Assembly (NCBI RefSeq): GCF_014117425.1
Contig: NZ_CP059725.1
Span: forward strand, 2,666,001 to 2,730,000
Direction of reading: 5' to 3'
Length of the DNA: 64,000 nt
Origin: Bartonella sp. HY038
Lineage (GTDB): Bacteria > Pseudomonadota > Alphaproteobacteria > Rhizobiales > Rhizobiaceae
Shown piece after piece: positions 9,007 to 20,067 of this stretch (the stretch's first letter is position 1; every line of letters begins with the position of its first letter). Made by a program: the position numbers and the translations under genes. A model generated the notes under the pieces. The model had not been told where the DNA came from. It did no database searches and was given only the letters and a program-made list of their open reading frames with translations.

Positions 9007-9918
9007 ATGGATAGTAAAAACAATTTTGAAGCTCTCTTGCTCGGTCATGCAAAGCGTGTTGAAACTCTCATAGGCCAGCTTTTAGCACCCTATCCACAAA
9101 TGGGCGAGATTAACCGTCCACAAAAATTGCTGGATGCAATGCGTCATGGTGTTTTGAATGGCGGCAAACGTTTGCGCCCGTTCTTGGTTCTTGAAACGGC
9201 TTCATTATTCAATGTTAAAACCGATGCGCCATTACGTGTTGCAGCAAGTCTTGAAGCGATTCATAGTTACTCACTTATCCATGATGATTTACCCTCCATG
9301 GATAATGATGATTTAAGACGCGGTAAACCAACCGTTCATAAAGCCTTTGATGAAGCAACGGCTATTCTTGCGGGTGATGCTTTATTGACCCTTGCATTTG
9401 ATATTATTGCGGCTGAAGAAACCGAATTAAAGGCAGAAGCACGCTTGTCGCTCATTCGACATTTATCAAGAGCTGCGGGCCTTGGTGGTATGGTTGGCGG
9501 CCAAATTCTTGATATTGAAGCGGAAACCAAAAAGCCCAATGAAGCTGGTATTATCATGCTGCAAGCCATGAAAACGGGAGCGCTTATCCGCTATGCCTGT
9601 GAAGCTGGAGCAATTATTGGTAATGCAACCAGCGATGATCGTGCCAGACTTGCCGAATTTGGCTCGGCAATCGGCCTTGCTTTCCAGCTTGCTGATGACT
9701 TGCTTGATGTAACAGCCGACACCAAGACGCTTGGCAAAACTGCTGGCAAAGATAGCCATGTTGGTAAAGGCACATTGGTGGCACTGCATGGCATTGACTG
9801 GGCAAAGCAACAGCTTGACGGCCTAATTAGCCAAGCTGAAGAACTGCTTTCACCTTTTGGTAACAAAGCTGATAATTTACGTAATTGCGCTTATTTTATT
9901 GCTCATCGGGATCATTAA
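9007..9918 (+). CDS. ispA: Short-chain polyprenyl (farnesyl/geranylgeranyl) diphosphate synthase
   Basis: A 303-residue all-helical trans-prenyltransferase. The first aspartate-rich motif is DDLPSMDNDD with RRG after it, the second is DDLLDVTAD; GGKRLRP near residue 52 binds isopentenyl diphosphate. It makes FPP for undecaprenyl phosphate, quinones and hopanoids. The residues before the first Asp motif (SLIHDD) fit an FPP synthase of the IspA type. It is divergent from mtgA, with a tandem repeat in between. No dxs follows it here. Confidence 0.93.
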   Translation: MDSKNNFEALLLGHAKRVETLIGQLLAPYPQMGEINRPQKLLDAMRHGVLNGGKRLRPFLVLETASLFNVKTDAPLRVAASLEAIHSYSLIHDDLPSMDNDDLRRGKPTVHKAFDEATAILAGDALLTLAFDIIAAEETELKAEARLSLIRHLSRAAGLGGMVGGQILDIEAETKKPNEAGIIMLQAMKTGALIRYACEAGAIIGNATSDDRARLAEFGSAIGLAFQLADDLLDVTADTKTLGKTAGKDSHVGKGTLVALHGIDWAKQQLDGLISQAEELLSPFGNKADNLRNCAYFIAHRDH

Positions 9919-9971
9919 GCAAGGTCAAAAAGCTATAAAACGTGGTGCAATACCTTTCTCGCGGGGAGAAA

Positions 9972-11153
9972 ATGATGGATATCGCAATTGCTGGCATGGG
10001 TATGGGGGGGCTTTGTCTTGCATCTTTTTTACGCCAAGAAGGACACCGCGTCACCCTATTTGATCAGATGCAAAAGGCAGGGCCAGTTGGCTCTGGCTTT
10101 GTGCTACAACCAACGGGCCTTATTGTTCTTGATAAATTAGGGCTGCGCCAACGGGCGGAAGCACGCGGGCAACGCCTAGACCGCATGCTTGGTAAGCTAA
10201 GCAAGGATGATAAGGTTGTTTTAGACGTTGGCTATATCAAGGATGATTATGGTGTTGCGATTATTCGCTGGTCGCTTTTTGATCTTCTTTATGAGCATGC
10301 GGTTGAACTTGGTGCGCAAGTTGAAGTCCAACATCGGATAATTGGCGTTGATAACGGCCCCAAGCCACAATTTATTTTTGAAAATGGTACGAAAAGTGCG
10401 AATTTTGACCTGCTCATTGATGCTATGGGGGCACGCTCACCGCTGCGCGCCACAAAAGGCAAAGAGCTTGATTATGGTGCCGTTTGGGTGAACTTGCCCT
10501 GGCACGATAATATTGGTTTTGATCCAACTACCTTAGAGCAGCGCTATCACAAAGCCTCAACGATGATTGGCGTCTTGCCGCTTGGCAAGGGGCATTTAAA
10601 AGCGCAAGCGATGACGACTTTTTTCTGGTCGCTACGTCATCAAGACCATGCAAAGTGGCAAACAGACGGTATTGATGCATGGGTTGAAAAAATAGCTCAC
10701 TTTTGGCCACAAACCATGCCCTTAATTGAAAATATGGCTGATTACCGCGACCAGATTGTTTATGCTAATTATCGTCACCATACCCATATATCGCCAGCAG
10801 AAGGTAACCTTGTTCGCCTTGGTGATGCGTGGCACGCCACCAGCCCACAACTTGGCCAAGGGGCGAATATGGCATTTTTAGATGCACTTGCTTTTATTGA
10901 GGCAGCAAAGCGCCATAGGGAACGCGCGGACATCATTGACGATTATGCTAAAAGACGGCGTATCCATATTTTATTTTATCAATTTTTAAGTTGTTGTTTA
11001 ACGCCATTTTATCAATCGGATAATGCTATTTTACCGTTTTTGCGAGATTATCTCATTGCGCCAACACTGCGCCGCCGCGGCCTTGTTCATGCTATGGTCG
11101 CTTCAATGGTCACGGGACAATTCTTTAATCCAATCAAAATGGCGATGAAATAA
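9972..11153 (+). CDS. FAD-dependent monooxygenase (FAD_binding_3 family)
   Basis: About 393 residues, starting with a Rossmann FAD-binding motif (IAIAGMGMGGLCLASFL) and ending its FAD domain with the second FAD motif RLGDAWHATSPQLGQGANMA. This is the p-hydroxybenzoate hydroxylase/UbiH-type fold, which hydroxylates aromatic or related substrates with NAD(P)H; the substrate cannot be read. I chose the ATG at 9972, which has GGGGAG at 9963-9968, over a longer frame opening at 9942. The gene starts 53 bp after ispA and may be cotranscribed. Confidence 0.85.
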   Translation: MMDIAIAGMGMGGLCLASFLRQEGHRVTLFDQMQKAGPVGSGFVLQPTGLIVLDKLGLRQRAEARGQRLDRMLGKLSKDDKVVLDVGYIKDDYGVAIIRWSLFDLLYEHAVELGAQVEVQHRIIGVDNGPKPQFIFENGTKSANFDLLIDAMGARSPLRATKGKELDYGAVWVNLPWHDNIGFDPTTLEQRYHKASTMIGVLPLGKGHLKAQAMTTFFWSLRHQDHAKWQTDGIDAWVEKIAHFWPQTMPLIENMADYRDQIVYANYRHHTHISPAEGNLVRLGDAWHATSPQLGQGANMAFLDALAFIEAAKRHRERADIIDDYAKRRRIHILFYQFLSCCLTPFYQSDNAILPFLRDYLIAPTLRRRGLVHAMVASMVTGQFFNPIKMAMK

Positions 11154-11186
11154 AAAGTTAGTGAAGTTTAATTATTGTGAGACAAA

Positions 11187-11654
11187 ATGGTGATTAATCG
11201 CTCAAATGCCCTTAAAAAAATTTGGCAAAGCTGGGAAAAATCTCCAATAGGTGGTTTTTTAATATTTGTCGCAATTTATATTATATATCTGGTTGTCATT
11301 AAATTTTTATTTTTTATTAATATTTTTACTCTCATAGAAAATGATTTTAATTGGCAAAATCTTTTAAAAAAATTACATCCATACTCAAATTTATTTGAAA
11401 TAATATTGATGATATTTTTGATAAATGGAATGATAAAAGCAAAGCGATATTTTCCATATCTTTTTTGTATATTTGCACTTTTTAATATTTGCACAATTAT
11501 CAGCTGGATCATTTTTTATCTCTACACTATTTACAATTCAAATACGCAATATATGATTGGTTCTATTATCTTTTATTCTCGAATAATTGTCCCATCCATT
11601 CTTATAATCTATATGCTTAAATCCAAACGCGTAAAAAATATTTTTATTCATTAA
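11187..11654 (+). CDS. Hypothetical small membrane protein
   Basis: A 155-residue protein with about four hydrophobic segments and a short basic C-terminus (KSKRVKN). It contains many Ile, Phe and Asn residues and is clearly more AT-rich than the preceding monooxygenase. GTGAGA lies before the ATG. I do not recognise a family. It and the next gene have similar size and membrane layout, so they may be distant relatives, although I saw no convincing shared motif. Confidence 0.6.
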   Translation: MVINRSNALKKIWQSWEKSPIGGFLIFVAIYIIYLVVIKFLFFINIFTLIENDFNWQNLLKKLHPYSNLFEIILMIFLINGMIKAKRYFPYLFCIFALFNICTIISWIIFYLYTIYNSNTQYMIGSIIFYSRIIVPSILIIYMLKSKRVKNIFIH

Positions 11655-11798
11655 AGTGAACCTAATTTTTTTGACGACGTCACCTACTCTATTCTTATTT
11701 GGGAGATTGCCGTCAATGCCAAAGTCGGTTCAGTTTTTTTTGAAATGCAATAATATCAAAATTATTGTATAATTTGCCTATTAGGGGAGCAAATTAAT

Positions 11799-12284
11799 TT
11801 GGAAAACACAACTTCGCCCATAATGGAAACGAAAACAGAGAACTGCGACAATCAACAACCTAACCGAGCAGTTTATCTGATTAGACTTTATTTTATTTAT
11901 AGAATTATAAGCTTTTTATTATTTGCTGGAATAGCATTATTATTGTTATCACTCAGTGATTTTTCAAATGCGATATTTTCGTTTTTTTTATCCATATTAT
12001 TTTCTATAATATTAGGCATGGGCGGCATTTTTTTAACTGCTATGTTTTTAATAAGTTTTTACAGTTATTTAAGAAGGCTTTATTGTTTTCCTATAATTTT
12101 TAGTTGTATGCTACTTTATGAAGTTCTCTCTTGTTTTAAGGTTGTTGGTTTTATATCCAACCAATCTCAGGATGAGTTTACCTTAACTATAAAAGCCGCA
12201 ATTTGCGTGCATGTCTTAATTGATATCGCTCTTGGCCTATATATTTTCTATTCAAAAAACGCTAAACAGAGCTTTATTAATTGA
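11799..12284 (+). CDS. Hypothetical small membrane protein (TTG start)
   Basis: A 161-residue protein with about four transmembrane segments after a polar N-terminus of 25 residues. The frame opens with TTG at 11799, preceded by AGGGGAG at 11783-11789 at ideal spacing; the alternative ATG at 11823 has no such signal, so the TTG is preferred. AT-rich like its neighbour at 11187. Family unknown; it could be a lineage-specific inner membrane protein. Confidence 0.6.
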   Translation: MENTTSPIMETKTENCDNQQPNRAVYLIRLYFIYRIISFLLFAGIALLLLSLSDFSNAIFSFFLSILFSIILGMGGIFLTAMFLISFYSYLRRLYCFPIIFSCMLLYEVLSCFKVVGFISNQSQDEFTLTIKAAICVHVLIDIALGLYIFYSKNAKQSFIN

Positions 12285-12314
12285 TTTTATAGCTTTTTTA
12301 AATAGATTTAGCTT

Positions 12315-13298
12315 TTAGAAAAAGTGTTTTAGTTTACCTTTCACCGTCCCAGATATAAGATTTTCCATACGTTTAGTATAATCATTTTCATTATGCTGCC
12401 CAAGCGTCAACAATAAAAACTTCAAGCACATGAGGAGCATAGCATGATAAAAAACAGGCGCTGTAATATGTTCTTTCAACAAAAAATCTCGTAACGGCAT
12501 TATAAATGCTTGCAAGCAATCAAAATCGATCTGCTGCTTATTATTATAAGAAAATTCCATCGCTCCGGTCACAATATCAAAAAATGGCGACCCCAAATAA
12601 CTATCACCAAAATCAATAATGCCGCAAAGATGATGGTCTTTGATAATGACATTACCATAATAAAAATCACCATGAACCAAGCCTTTGGTTAAGCACTGTA
12701 AATTTTGGTCAAAACGTCTTTCGCGCAAAATATCATTAATTTTGTCAATTAAAGACCGATCAAGACATGACTGCACTTTTTCATATTGCGCTTCATAGCG
12801 TTGATGAACATACGTAACTTCATCACGCGCAGTGGTATCACGGGTATAGCTAGTCGCGCATTTTAGAAAATTACCAAGCAATTTTCCAGCTTGTGCAGCA
12901 ATAACTGGGTTGAGTTCATTTTGTTTAACGCTGCGCCCTTCAATGCAGATATAGCAAATTGCCAGAACATTCTTAAACTTGTAAATAACACTGCCACTTT
13001 CCCATTGAAGAAGTCTGGGAACAGGCAGACCTTTTGCACTGCAAAACTCTAAAGCATCAACCTCCTGCAATAGGCAGGGAAAATCATCTAAATTATAAAG
13101 ACGCAAGCATAGCAGCTTTTCTTTAGTCTTGATAAAAAAGCAAGTGCTTGAATAGCCTTCATTTACTGGTTCGATTATATAAGGCGAATTAATTGGCAGC
13201 TGCGCAACGATGTCAGCCAATTGATGAGTATTGAAATTTTCTAGCTTGGCCAAAACAAAATATCCTTTTTGTTTTAAACACAAATAAGCCCCAACCAT
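12315..13298 (-). CDS. APH/choline kinase-family phosphotransferase
   Basis: A 327-residue kinase-like protein. The catalytic loop is HGDFYYGNV (Brenner motif) and the metal-binding site is IIDFGDS; the N-terminal lobe has GYSSTCFFI as a glycine loop. These define the aminoglycoside phosphotransferase/homoserine kinase II fold. Substrate could be homoserine, an amino alcohol or a small metabolite; resistance is not implied. An in-frame TTG at 13253 is preceded by AAAAAGGA and may be the true start, giving 312 residues. Confidence 0.8.
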   Translation of the reverse strand: MVGAYLCLKQKGYFVLAKLENFNTHQLADIVAQLPINSPYIIEPVNEGYSSTCFFIKTKEKLLCLRLYNLDDFPCLLQEVDALEFCSAKGLPVPRLLQWESGSVIYKFKNVLAICYICIEGRSVKQNELNPVIAAQAGKLLGNFLKCATSYTRDTTARDEVTYVHQRYEAQYEKVQSCLDRSLIDKINDILRERRFDQNLQCLTKGLVHGDFYYGNVIIKDHHLCGIIDFGDSYLGSPFFDIVTGAMEFSYNNKQQIDFDCLQAFIMPLRDFLLKEHITAPVFYHAMLLMCLKFLLLTLGQHNENDYTKRMENLISGTVKGKLKHFF

Positions 13299-13353
13299 TG
13301 ATAGTCAGGGCTTAAACATCATTTATAAACTATCTATAATTATCGTGATAATA

Positions 13354-14388
13354 TCAGCTTGCCATATCAAGCACAACGCGGCCTGATATTTTACCCTTAA
13401 TCATATCGTCAAAAATATTATTAATATTGGCAAGCTTATCAATCTTATTATGCGAATGCACCTTGCCACGAGCAGCGTAATCGAGTGATTCTTGCAAATC
13501 CAAGCGCGTACCAACGATGGAGCCACGCAGCGTAATACCATTAAGCACCATATTAAATACCGATACTGGAAACTCGCCGGCAGGCAAGCCGTTCATTGAT
13601 AGCGTACCACCACGGCGCACCATACCAAGCGCTGAGGCGAAAGCACCTTCTGATGGTGCAGTAACAAGCATGCCATTAACACCGCCACTGGTGAGCTTTT
13701 TCAGCTCTCCTTGTGGGTCATTGCTACTCTTGGTGTTAATGACAATATCCGCGCCAAGTTCCTTAGCAAGGCTTAATTTATCATCATCAATATCAATAGC
13801 GGCAACATTCATACCCATGGCTTTAGCATATTGCACAGCCAGGTGACCAAGACCACCAATACCGGAAATACCCATCCATTCACCCGGCTTTGCGTCAGTT
13901 ACTTTTAAGCCTTTATAAACTGTAACACCAGCACATAGAATTGGGGCAATATCAGTAAAGGCTACATTATCGGGCAAATGGCCAACATAATTAGGATCTG
14001 CCACCACATAATCAGCAAAGCCACCATTAATCGAATAGCCAGTATTTAATTGCTCTTCACAAAGGGTTTCCCAGCCACCAAGACAATGAACACAATGGCC
14101 GCAAGCGGTATAAAGCCATGGAATACCGACACGGTCGCCTTCCTTAACATGCTTAACACCGCGTCCAACTGCAGAAACAAAGCCAACACCTTCATGACCA
14201 GGAATAAACGGTGGATTGGGCTTAACTGGCCAATCACCATGGGCAGCATGAAGGTCGGTATGGCAAACACCACAAGCTTCAATTTTAACTTGGATCATGC
14301 CCTCTTTTGGCTCTGGTATCGGCACTTCATCAATGGTTAGGGGTTTACCAAATTCACGCACAACTGCGGCTTGCATTGTATGAGCCAT
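13354..14388 (-). CDS. Zinc-dependent alcohol dehydrogenase (AdhP-like)
   Basis: A 344-residue medium-chain dehydrogenase. Catalytic zinc ligands are in ACGVCHTD and PGHEGVGFV; the structural zinc site is [15 protein letters not shown]; the NAD-binding motif is [15 protein letters not shown] followed by Asp (AIDIDDD), indicating NAD preference. It oxidises primary alcohols or reduces aldehydes such as acetaldehyde. The open frame extends 49 codons further, but the ATG at 14388 has AGGGAGG just upstream and gives the family N-terminus [10 protein letters not shown]. Confidence 0.93.
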   Translation of the reverse strand: MAHTMQAAVVREFGKPLTIDEVPIPEPKEGMIQVKIEACGVCHTDLHAAHGDWPVKPNPPFIPGHEGVGFVSAVGRGVKHVKEGDRVGIPWLYTACGHCVHCLGGWETLCEEQLNTGYSINGGFADYVVADPNYVGHLPDNVAFTDIAPILCAGVTVYKGLKVTDAKPGEWMGISGIGGLGHLAVQYAKAMGMNVAAIDIDDDKLSLAKELGADIVINTKSSNDPQGELKKLTSGGVNGMLVTAPSEGAFASALGMVRRGGTLSMNGLPAGEFPVSVFNMVLNGITLRGSIVGTRLDLQESLDYAARGKVHSHNKIDKLANINNIFDDMIKGKISGRVVLDMAS

Positions 14389-14554
14389 ATTAGCCTCCCT
14401 GACTATATGCATTTCAACAAGCCCGATTAGCAATAAGAGGCCGTTTAAATGCCTTGCTTTAAATGAGAAATTCTCATCAATATTATGGCATATATTGAAA
14501 TGTTCACCAAGCGGATAATAGCCAATATATGGCATAATTGATTGAAATCAAACC

Positions 14555-15676
14555 CTATTTTAGATAGGCTCTAAAGCGGCGCAATGAAAACATAAACAGA
14601 ATAATACCGATGATAAACAAGGCCAAGAAGTTACCCCAAACAACAGAAAAACCTGCACCGCGATAAAGAATGGATTGGCCAAGCATAATGAAATGGGTAT
14701 TGGGTGCGGCAAGCATAATATCTTGAATGAATTGTGGCATGCTTTCACGCGGTGTCATACCGCCAGATAAAATTTGTAGCGGCAATAAAACCAGCATCAA
14801 TAACAGACCGAATTGCGGCATAGAATTTGCCATTGTCGCAAGCGCAATGCCCATGCAAGTTGTGGCAAAAAGATGCAAAATCGCACCACATAAAAACAGT
14901 GGTATCGAGCCTTGAATTGGCACTTGCAACAGACCTTGCACGATAAAAATAAGTGAAAAGGCCGAACAGACAAAAACAATCAATCCCATTGACCAGATTT
15001 TGGAAACCATGATTTCGGTTGCAGTTACTGGCATCACCAAAAGATGCTCGATCGTGCCATGTTCGCGTTCGCGGATAAGCGCCGTGCCGGTCAAAATAAT
15101 AGAAAGCATAGTGATATTGTTGATAACATTGATGAGTGAGCCAAACCATGACTTATTAAGTTCAGGGTTAAAACGCGCGCGCAAAGCAAGATCAACTTGT
15201 GATGAAGTATTGGTGCGATAACCGCTTTGAAATTCGCTCACCTCTGAATTAATGATTTGCTGGATATAGCCAGCACCCGTCAGTGCTTGGCTCATGCGGG
15301 TAGCATCAACATTAAGCTGAATTTGTGGAGAACGCCCTGCTTTTAAATCACGTTGGAAATTAGGCGGTATATCAAGAGCAAAAGTATCAAGCCCTTGGTC
15401 AAGACGCGCATCCATTTCATGAATATCAATCAAGGATGGCCTTGTAAAATAAGGCGGCAAAAACGCCGTTGTTATACGCGATGAAAGCGGCGAATTATCT
15501 TCATCAACAATCGATATAGGGGTTAGATTCAAGGTTTCAGGCGCGGCTTTTGATGCAACATAAATTGAACCAGTGAAAGCGTAAACAATCAGGATCAACA
15601 GCATTGGATCGCGTAAAATTCCGCGTATTTCTTTAATGCCAAGAGTGAAGATGTGTTTTAAATCCATAATCGTCAC
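14555..15676 (-). CDS. ABC-2 type permease (YhhJ-like), last gene of efflux operon
   Basis: A 373-residue ABC-2 membrane subunit: one N-terminal membrane helix, a periplasmic domain of about 140 residues, then five helices. The motif [21 protein letters not shown] is the conserved cytoplasmic segment of the family. It overlaps the RbbA-type gene by four bases (GTGA), so start is GTG at 15676, or ATG nine bases later. The gene order fusion protein, double ATPase, permease is that of E. coli yhiI-rbbA-yhhJ. Confidence 0.88.
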   Translation of the reverse strand: MTIMDLKHIFTLGIKEIRGILRDPMLLILIVYAFTGSIYVASKAAPETLNLTPISIVDEDNSPLSSRITTAFLPPYFTRPSLIDIHEMDARLDQGLDTFALDIPPNFQRDLKAGRSPQIQLNVDATRMSQALTGAGYIQQIINSEVSEFQSGYRTNTSSQVDLALRARFNPELNKSWFGSLINVINNITMLSIILTGTALIREREHGTIEHLLVMPVTATEIMVSKIWSMGLIVFVCSAFSLIFIVQGLLQVPIQGSIPLFLCGAILHLFATTCMGIALATMANSMPQFGLLLMLVLLPLQILSGGMTPRESMPQFIQDIMLAAPNTHFIMLGQSILYRGAGFSVVWGNFLALFIIGIILFMFSLRRFRAYLK

Positions 15677-18504
15677 CGTGCCTGTTTTTTAGTTAAAAGT
15701 GTTGCAATGCCAATTAATATTGGAAAAGCTAAGGCGAGTGGCAAAAATGTTGAAGCAAGTTCTGTAAAGTTTAACCCTTTGGAAAAAGTACCACGCGATA
15801 TAATAATGAAATAGGTGGTTGGATAAATTTTACCAATAAATGCTCCCATGCCCTCAAGCGATGATACTGGATCCGTTAAACCTGAAAATTGCACGGCCGG
15901 CAAAATAGTCAAAATTGATGTACCAAAAATTGCTGCAATCTGGCTATTCATAAAGGTCGATATTAAAAGCCCAAAGGCAGTGGCAAAACTTACATAAAAT
16001 AGCGATGCCAACATAAATGCCGGTAAGCTACCCGTAAAATCGACACGGAAGACCAACACTGCCAATAGCCATAGTAAAACAGCATTGAGCATACCAAGCA
16101 TGATATAAGGCAATTGCTTGCCTAGCAAAAACTCAAATGAGGTAACGGGCGTTACATAAAGATTAATAATCGAGCCCATTTCCTTTTCACGCACCACACT
16201 TAAAGCCGCCAACATTGCTGGAATAATCAGCAATAAAATTGGAATAACCGCCGGAACCATGGCTGGCAGGCTTTCAAGTGAAGCATTATAACGGAAACGT
16301 ACTTGAATTTGGAAATCACCATTCGCGACTTCTTTGCCATATTGAACACGCGCTTGGTTTTGCAACCATAACATATGCATACCTTGCACATAACCGCGAA
16401 CGGTTTCAGCCCTCGCTGGCATGGCACCATCAATCCACGCGCCCACCTCTACCGGCCGACCATGTTTAATATTTTCGGCAAAATTTGGTGGTATTTCAAT
16501 TGCCAAGCTAATTTCACCTGATCGCATACGCTTATCAAGATCATCATAATCTTTAATGTCATCATGCTGGATAAAATAGCGCGATCCCGAAATTTGTTGG
16601 ATATAATCGCGGCTTGTCTCGGTTTGGTTGCGGTCAAGAACGGCAAAACTTAAATTTTCAACATCCATATTAATGCCATAACCAATAACTAGCATCAAAA
16701 TGACACTACCAACCAAAGCAAGTGTTGCTCGGATCGGATCGCGTTTTAACTCCAGCATTTCACGATTAGCATAGCTTAACAACCGCATAATATCAAAAAA
16801 GGCATGGGCGTTTTTATCTTTGCTTTTTGCAGCAGCCAAATTTGGATTGTCGCTTGTCTTAGTCGCTTCGCCCTCTGGAGCAGGTGCGGAAACGTCCTGT
16901 TTTTCACCAATGGCTTCTTCTAAATAGCTGATAAAGGCTTCTTCAAGATTTTGCGCATGCTTATTCGTGATAATCTTTTCAGGGGTGTCAGAAATTAAGA
17001 CGCGCCCCGCATGCATTAAAGATATGCGATCGCACCGCGCTGCTTCATTCATAAAATGGGTGGTAATAAATATTGTTACATTTTCGTTGCGTGATAATTG
17101 TCCTAATGTTTCCCACAAGTCATCACGGGCAATTGGATCAAGACCGGATGTCGGTTCATCAAGAATAAGAATTTCTGGCTTATGCAGTAGCGCAACTGCC
17201 AAAGACATACGCTGGCGCACACCAAGGGGCAAAGCATCAGGCATAGATGACAAAACGTCGGCCAAATCAAAACGTTTCACCATTTCATCTATACGGGCGG
17301 CTCTACTATCTTTTGGTAATTCAAAAATCTCGGCATGAAGTTCTAAATTTTCTTGCACAGTTAATTCTGAATAAAGCGAAAAAGCTTGACTCATATAGCC
17401 AACATGCTGGCGGGTTGTCATATCATCAGCATCAATTTGCTTGCCAAATAATTTCGCAGTACCTGACGTTACTGGTAAAAGACCAGTTAGCATTTTCATG
17501 GTTGTACTTTTACCGCAACCATTAGAGCCTAAAAATCCAAAAATTTCACCTTTGTGAATACTAAAACTAACATGATCTACCGCGGTAAAATCACCAAATT
17601 TTTTGGTAAGATCAATTGCTTCAATCGCAACTTCATTATTTTGCTCATTTGCAACACGCGGCGGAATAACCACTTTAGTATAATTGGTTTTTTCCTCCTC
17701 GGGCATCAAAGCTATAAAGGCATCATCAAGATTATCTTTACCGGTTTTTGACAATAATTCCTGCGGAGTGCCAGTTGCAAGAATTTTGCCACCATCCATA
17801 GCAATTAGCCAATCAAAGCGGGCAGCCTCTTCCATATAGGCGGTGGCAACCACCACGCTCATATCCTTGGCATCTTTACGAATATCGTCAATAAGGTTCC
17901 AGAATTGTCGGCGCGACAAAGGATCAACGCCAGTTGTTGGTTCATCAAGTACCAGTAATTTAGGATCATGGATCAGCGAACAAACAAGCCCTAATTTTTG
18001 CTTCATACCGCCGGATAATTTACCAGCGGGACGATCTTCAAAACCATTTAGACCAGTGCGATAAAGAAGGTTCTTAATCCGCGCAGCACGTTCCTTTTTT
18101 TCCTGCCCAAAAAGCTTGGCAAAAAAATTAGCGTTTTCCTCAACCGATAATGTGGGATAAAGATTTTTACCAAGGCCCTGAGGCATATAAGCGATATCTG
18201 GACAAACACGCTCGCGATGACGCTTTTCACGCATATCGCCCTCTAACACTTCCACATCACCATCTTGAATAGCGCGCGCGCCGGTAATCAAAGATAAAAG
18301 GCTCGATTTACCAACGCCATCAGGACCGATAAAGCCAATCATTTTACCAGCTGGCAACTCTAAGGTAATATTATCAAGGGCAAGGGTCTTGCCATAGCGC
18401 AAAGTTACATCTTTTAACGAGACAACATTCTTGCCCGTGTTGGAAACAGAATTTGCCTCAACATTGGCCGCTATATTTTGCTTAGGATTACCATCATTGG
18501 CCAT
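15673..18504 (-). CDS. rbbA: RbbA-type fused ABC transporter: two ATPase domains plus ABC-2 permease
   Basis: About 943 residues. First nucleotide-binding domain has [20 protein letters not shown] and [10 protein letters not shown]; the second has GSNGCGKST, a degenerate signature [16 protein letters not shown] and [10 protein letters not shown]. The C-terminal 370 residues form an ABC-2 membrane domain with [17 protein letters not shown]. This is the RbbA architecture. E. coli RbbA was described as ribosome-associated, but the operon with a membrane-fusion protein argues for efflux or envelope export. ATG at 18504 is preferred to an upstream TTG. Confidence 0.9.
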   Translation of the reverse strand: MANDGNPKQNIAANVEANSVSNTGKNVVSLKDVTLRYGKTLALDNITLELPAGKMIGFIGPDGVGKSSLLSLITGARAIQDGDVEVLEGDMREKRHRERVCPDIAYMPQGLGKNLYPTLSVEENANFFAKLFGQEKKERAARIKNLLYRTGLNGFEDRPAGKLSGGMKQKLGLVCSLIHDPKLLVLDEPTTGVDPLSRRQFWNLIDDIRKDAKDMSVVVATAYMEEAARFDWLIAMDGGKILATGTPQELLSKTGKDNLDDAFIALMPEEEKTNYTKVVIPPRVANEQNNEVAIEAIDLTKKFGDFTAVDHVSFSIHKGEIFGFLGSNGCGKSTTMKMLTGLLPVTSGTAKLFGKQIDADDMTTRQHVGYMSQAFSLYSELTVQENLELHAEIFELPKDSRAARIDEMVKRFDLADVLSSMPDALPLGVRQRMSLAVALLHKPEILILDEPTSGLDPIARDDLWETLGQLSRNENVTIFITTHFMNEAARCDRISLMHAGRVLISDTPEKIITNKHAQNLEEAFISYLEEAIGEKQDVSAPAPEGEATKTSDNPNLAAAKSKDKNAHAFFDIMRLLSYANREMLELKRDPIRATLALVGSVILMLVIGYGINMDVENLSFAVLDRNQTETSRDYIQQISGSRYFIQHDDIKDYDDLDKRMRSGEISLAIEIPPNFAENIKHGRPVEVGAWIDGAMPARAETVRGYVQGMHMLWLQNQARVQYGKEVANGDFQIQVRFRYNASLESLPAMVPAVIPILLLIIPAMLAALSVVREKEMGSIINLYVTPVTSFEFLLGKQLPYIMLGMLNAVLLWLLAVLVFRVDFTGSLPAFMLASLFYVSFATAFGLLISTFMNSQIAAIFGTSILTILPAVQFSGLTDPVSSLEGMGAFIGKIYPTTYFIIISRGTFSKGLNFTELASTFLPLALAFPILIGIATLLTKKQAR

Positions 18505-18615
18505 TACGATCAAAACTCCATCGCCATTTTCGGGGAAAGTAGCTCTTCATCAAAGTGCTACTTTATTGAGCCTTTACAGGGTATGAAATTCGCCTCAAAT
18601 TCCCTGATTTTACTA

Positions 18616-18657
18616 TTATTAAATGGCATAACCCTTTAAAGGAACCGCCATTAATAA
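18616..18657. repeat. Nested hairpin between the fusion-protein gene and rbbA
   Basis: TTATTAAATGGC (18616-18627) pairs with GCCATTAATAA (18647-18657) with one bulged base, and the loop contains the palindrome CCTTTAAAGG. It lies within the 160-bp gap of an otherwise tight operon, so it may tune expression downstream of the first gene. Confidence 0.5.
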
Positions 18658-18664
18658 AAGCAGC

Positions 18665-19783
18665 CTATTGTGGCTTTGTACCCTCTTTTGGTGGTAAATT
18701 TTCAATCTTGATTGATGATTGCAGATTATCTGGCCATGGTTTGCTATCATCAAGCTTTACATAAATAACCCCCGGCAAACCGGTTTTAACATCCTTAATA
18801 TATTGCTCTAGCAAGGTACTTGGAATACGCGCACGCACGCGGAACATCAACTTAGCGCGTTCTTCTGAAGTCTCTACCGTTTTTGGCGTAAATTGTGCAA
18901 CGTCGGACACAAAAGAAATATTAGTTGGGATGACATATTGCGGCAAAGCATCTAAAACCAGATGAGCTTCTTGACCAAGAGATAATTTACCAATCTGATC
19001 GGTTGGCAAGAAGAACGTCATATAGACATCGCTTAAATCAACAAGATTAAGCACGCGTCCGCCGGCAGCCACAACTTCTCCTGGTTGAGCAATGCGATAT
19101 TGGATGCGGCCAGAGCGCGGTGCCTTCAATGCGCTATCATCAATATCTGATTGGATACGCTCAATGGTGGCTTTTGCAGCATCAACAGCTGCCTCAGCGC
19201 TCACCACATTAGCCTTAGCGGTTGAAACACCAGCCTTGGCTGAAGCCAATTGTGCATTTGCGGCGGCAAGGGCTGAAAGTGCACCCTCATAGGTTGCCTG
19301 ATCATCATCCTTGGTTTGTTCAGAAACAGTGCCGCGTTCTTGCAAAGTATTAGAACGATTAAACCGCCTTTGGGCATTATCACGCTGAACTGTTGCTTGT
19401 GATACACGCGCTACATTGGCTTCTTCTTCAGCAGCAGCTTGTTCTACCTGCAATTTTGCAGTTTCGACATTAATTTCAGCTTGCTTCAATTGCGCTTGCG
19501 CTTGGCGCAATTGCGCATCAAGCGTTAATGTATCCATTTGAGCGACAACTTCGCCCTCATGAACAAAATCACCTTCACGCTTTTTAATGTCACTAATACG
19601 GCCTGATGATTTTGCCGCAATATCAACTTCAGTTGCTTCAATCCGACCATTAGCGACGGCTACATAATTGGGAAGACTATTGGATGATGGCAATAAATAA
19701 CGCCAAGCAATAAAACCAACAACAATGACTAAGACAACCACCCAGCCCCATTTGCCTGCTTTTTGTAAAGCCATAATCCACAT
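18665..19783 (-). CDS. HlyD-family membrane-fusion (periplasmic adaptor) protein
   Basis: A 372-residue adaptor: one N-terminal membrane helix (about residues 13-30), a barrel-sandwich half (VDIAAKSSGRISDIKKREGD), a long Ala/Gln-rich coiled coil (about 75-215), then the second half (LKAPRSGRIQYRIAQPGEVV) and a beta-barrel domain. It links the inner membrane transporter encoded next to an outer membrane channel, which is not in the window. First gene of the operon with the RbbA-type and ABC-2 genes. A perfect 15-bp inverted repeat lies about 90 bp upstream. Confidence 0.9.
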   Translation of the reverse strand: MWIMALQKAGKWGWVVVLVIVVGFIAWRYLLPSSNSLPNYVAVANGRIEATEVDIAAKSSGRISDIKKREGDFVHEGEVVAQMDTLTLDAQLRQAQAQLKQAEINVETAKLQVEQAAAEEEANVARVSQATVQRDNAQRRFNRSNTLQERGTVSEQTKDDDQATYEGALSALAAANAQLASAKAGVSTAKANVVSAEAAVDAAKATIERIQSDIDDSALKAPRSGRIQYRIAQPGEVVAAGGRVLNLVDLSDVYMTFFLPTDQIGKLSLGQEAHLVLDALPQYVIPTNISFVSDVAQFTPKTVETSEERAKLMFRVRARIPSTLLEQYIKDVKTGLPGVIYVKLDDSKPWPDNLQSSIKIENLPPKEGTKPQ

Positions 19784-19869
19784 ACTCCAATAATAACAAA
19801 CAATAATTTAAAAATTGCAACGACAAAAGGTCATCATTATTATTAATGCGAATATTGATTATATTAGCT

Positions 19870-19906
19870 ATAATGAATATTTAAACATTGCTTAAATATT
19901 CATTAT
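19870..19906. promoter_or_regulatory. Perfect 15-bp inverted repeat upstream of efflux operon (candidate operator)
   Basis: ATAATGAATATTTAA (19870-19884) and TTAAATATTCATTAT (19892-19906) are exact reverse complements around ACATTGC. It lies 87 bp before the fusion-protein start. Size, symmetry and position fit the operator of a dimeric repressor such as a TetR- or MarR-type protein; no terminator T run follows. Confidence 0.65.
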
Positions 19907-20067
19907 CATTTTAAATAACCATACGCACATTTAAATAAAAGAATCACACCCATTAAGGTATTTGTTTACTATGCGCGTAAAAAAGACTTAATACAAATAT
20001 TTTGAATTCAATTTTTACAAAAGACAAACGAATAGCTAGGTTGCAGCCATTTTAATCAGCCATCTAG

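Noticed and set aside
12315..13298. Considered as an aminoglycoside resistance gene
   Set aside because: Only the general kinase fold is visible; homoserine kinase-like or metabolic roles are equally possible.
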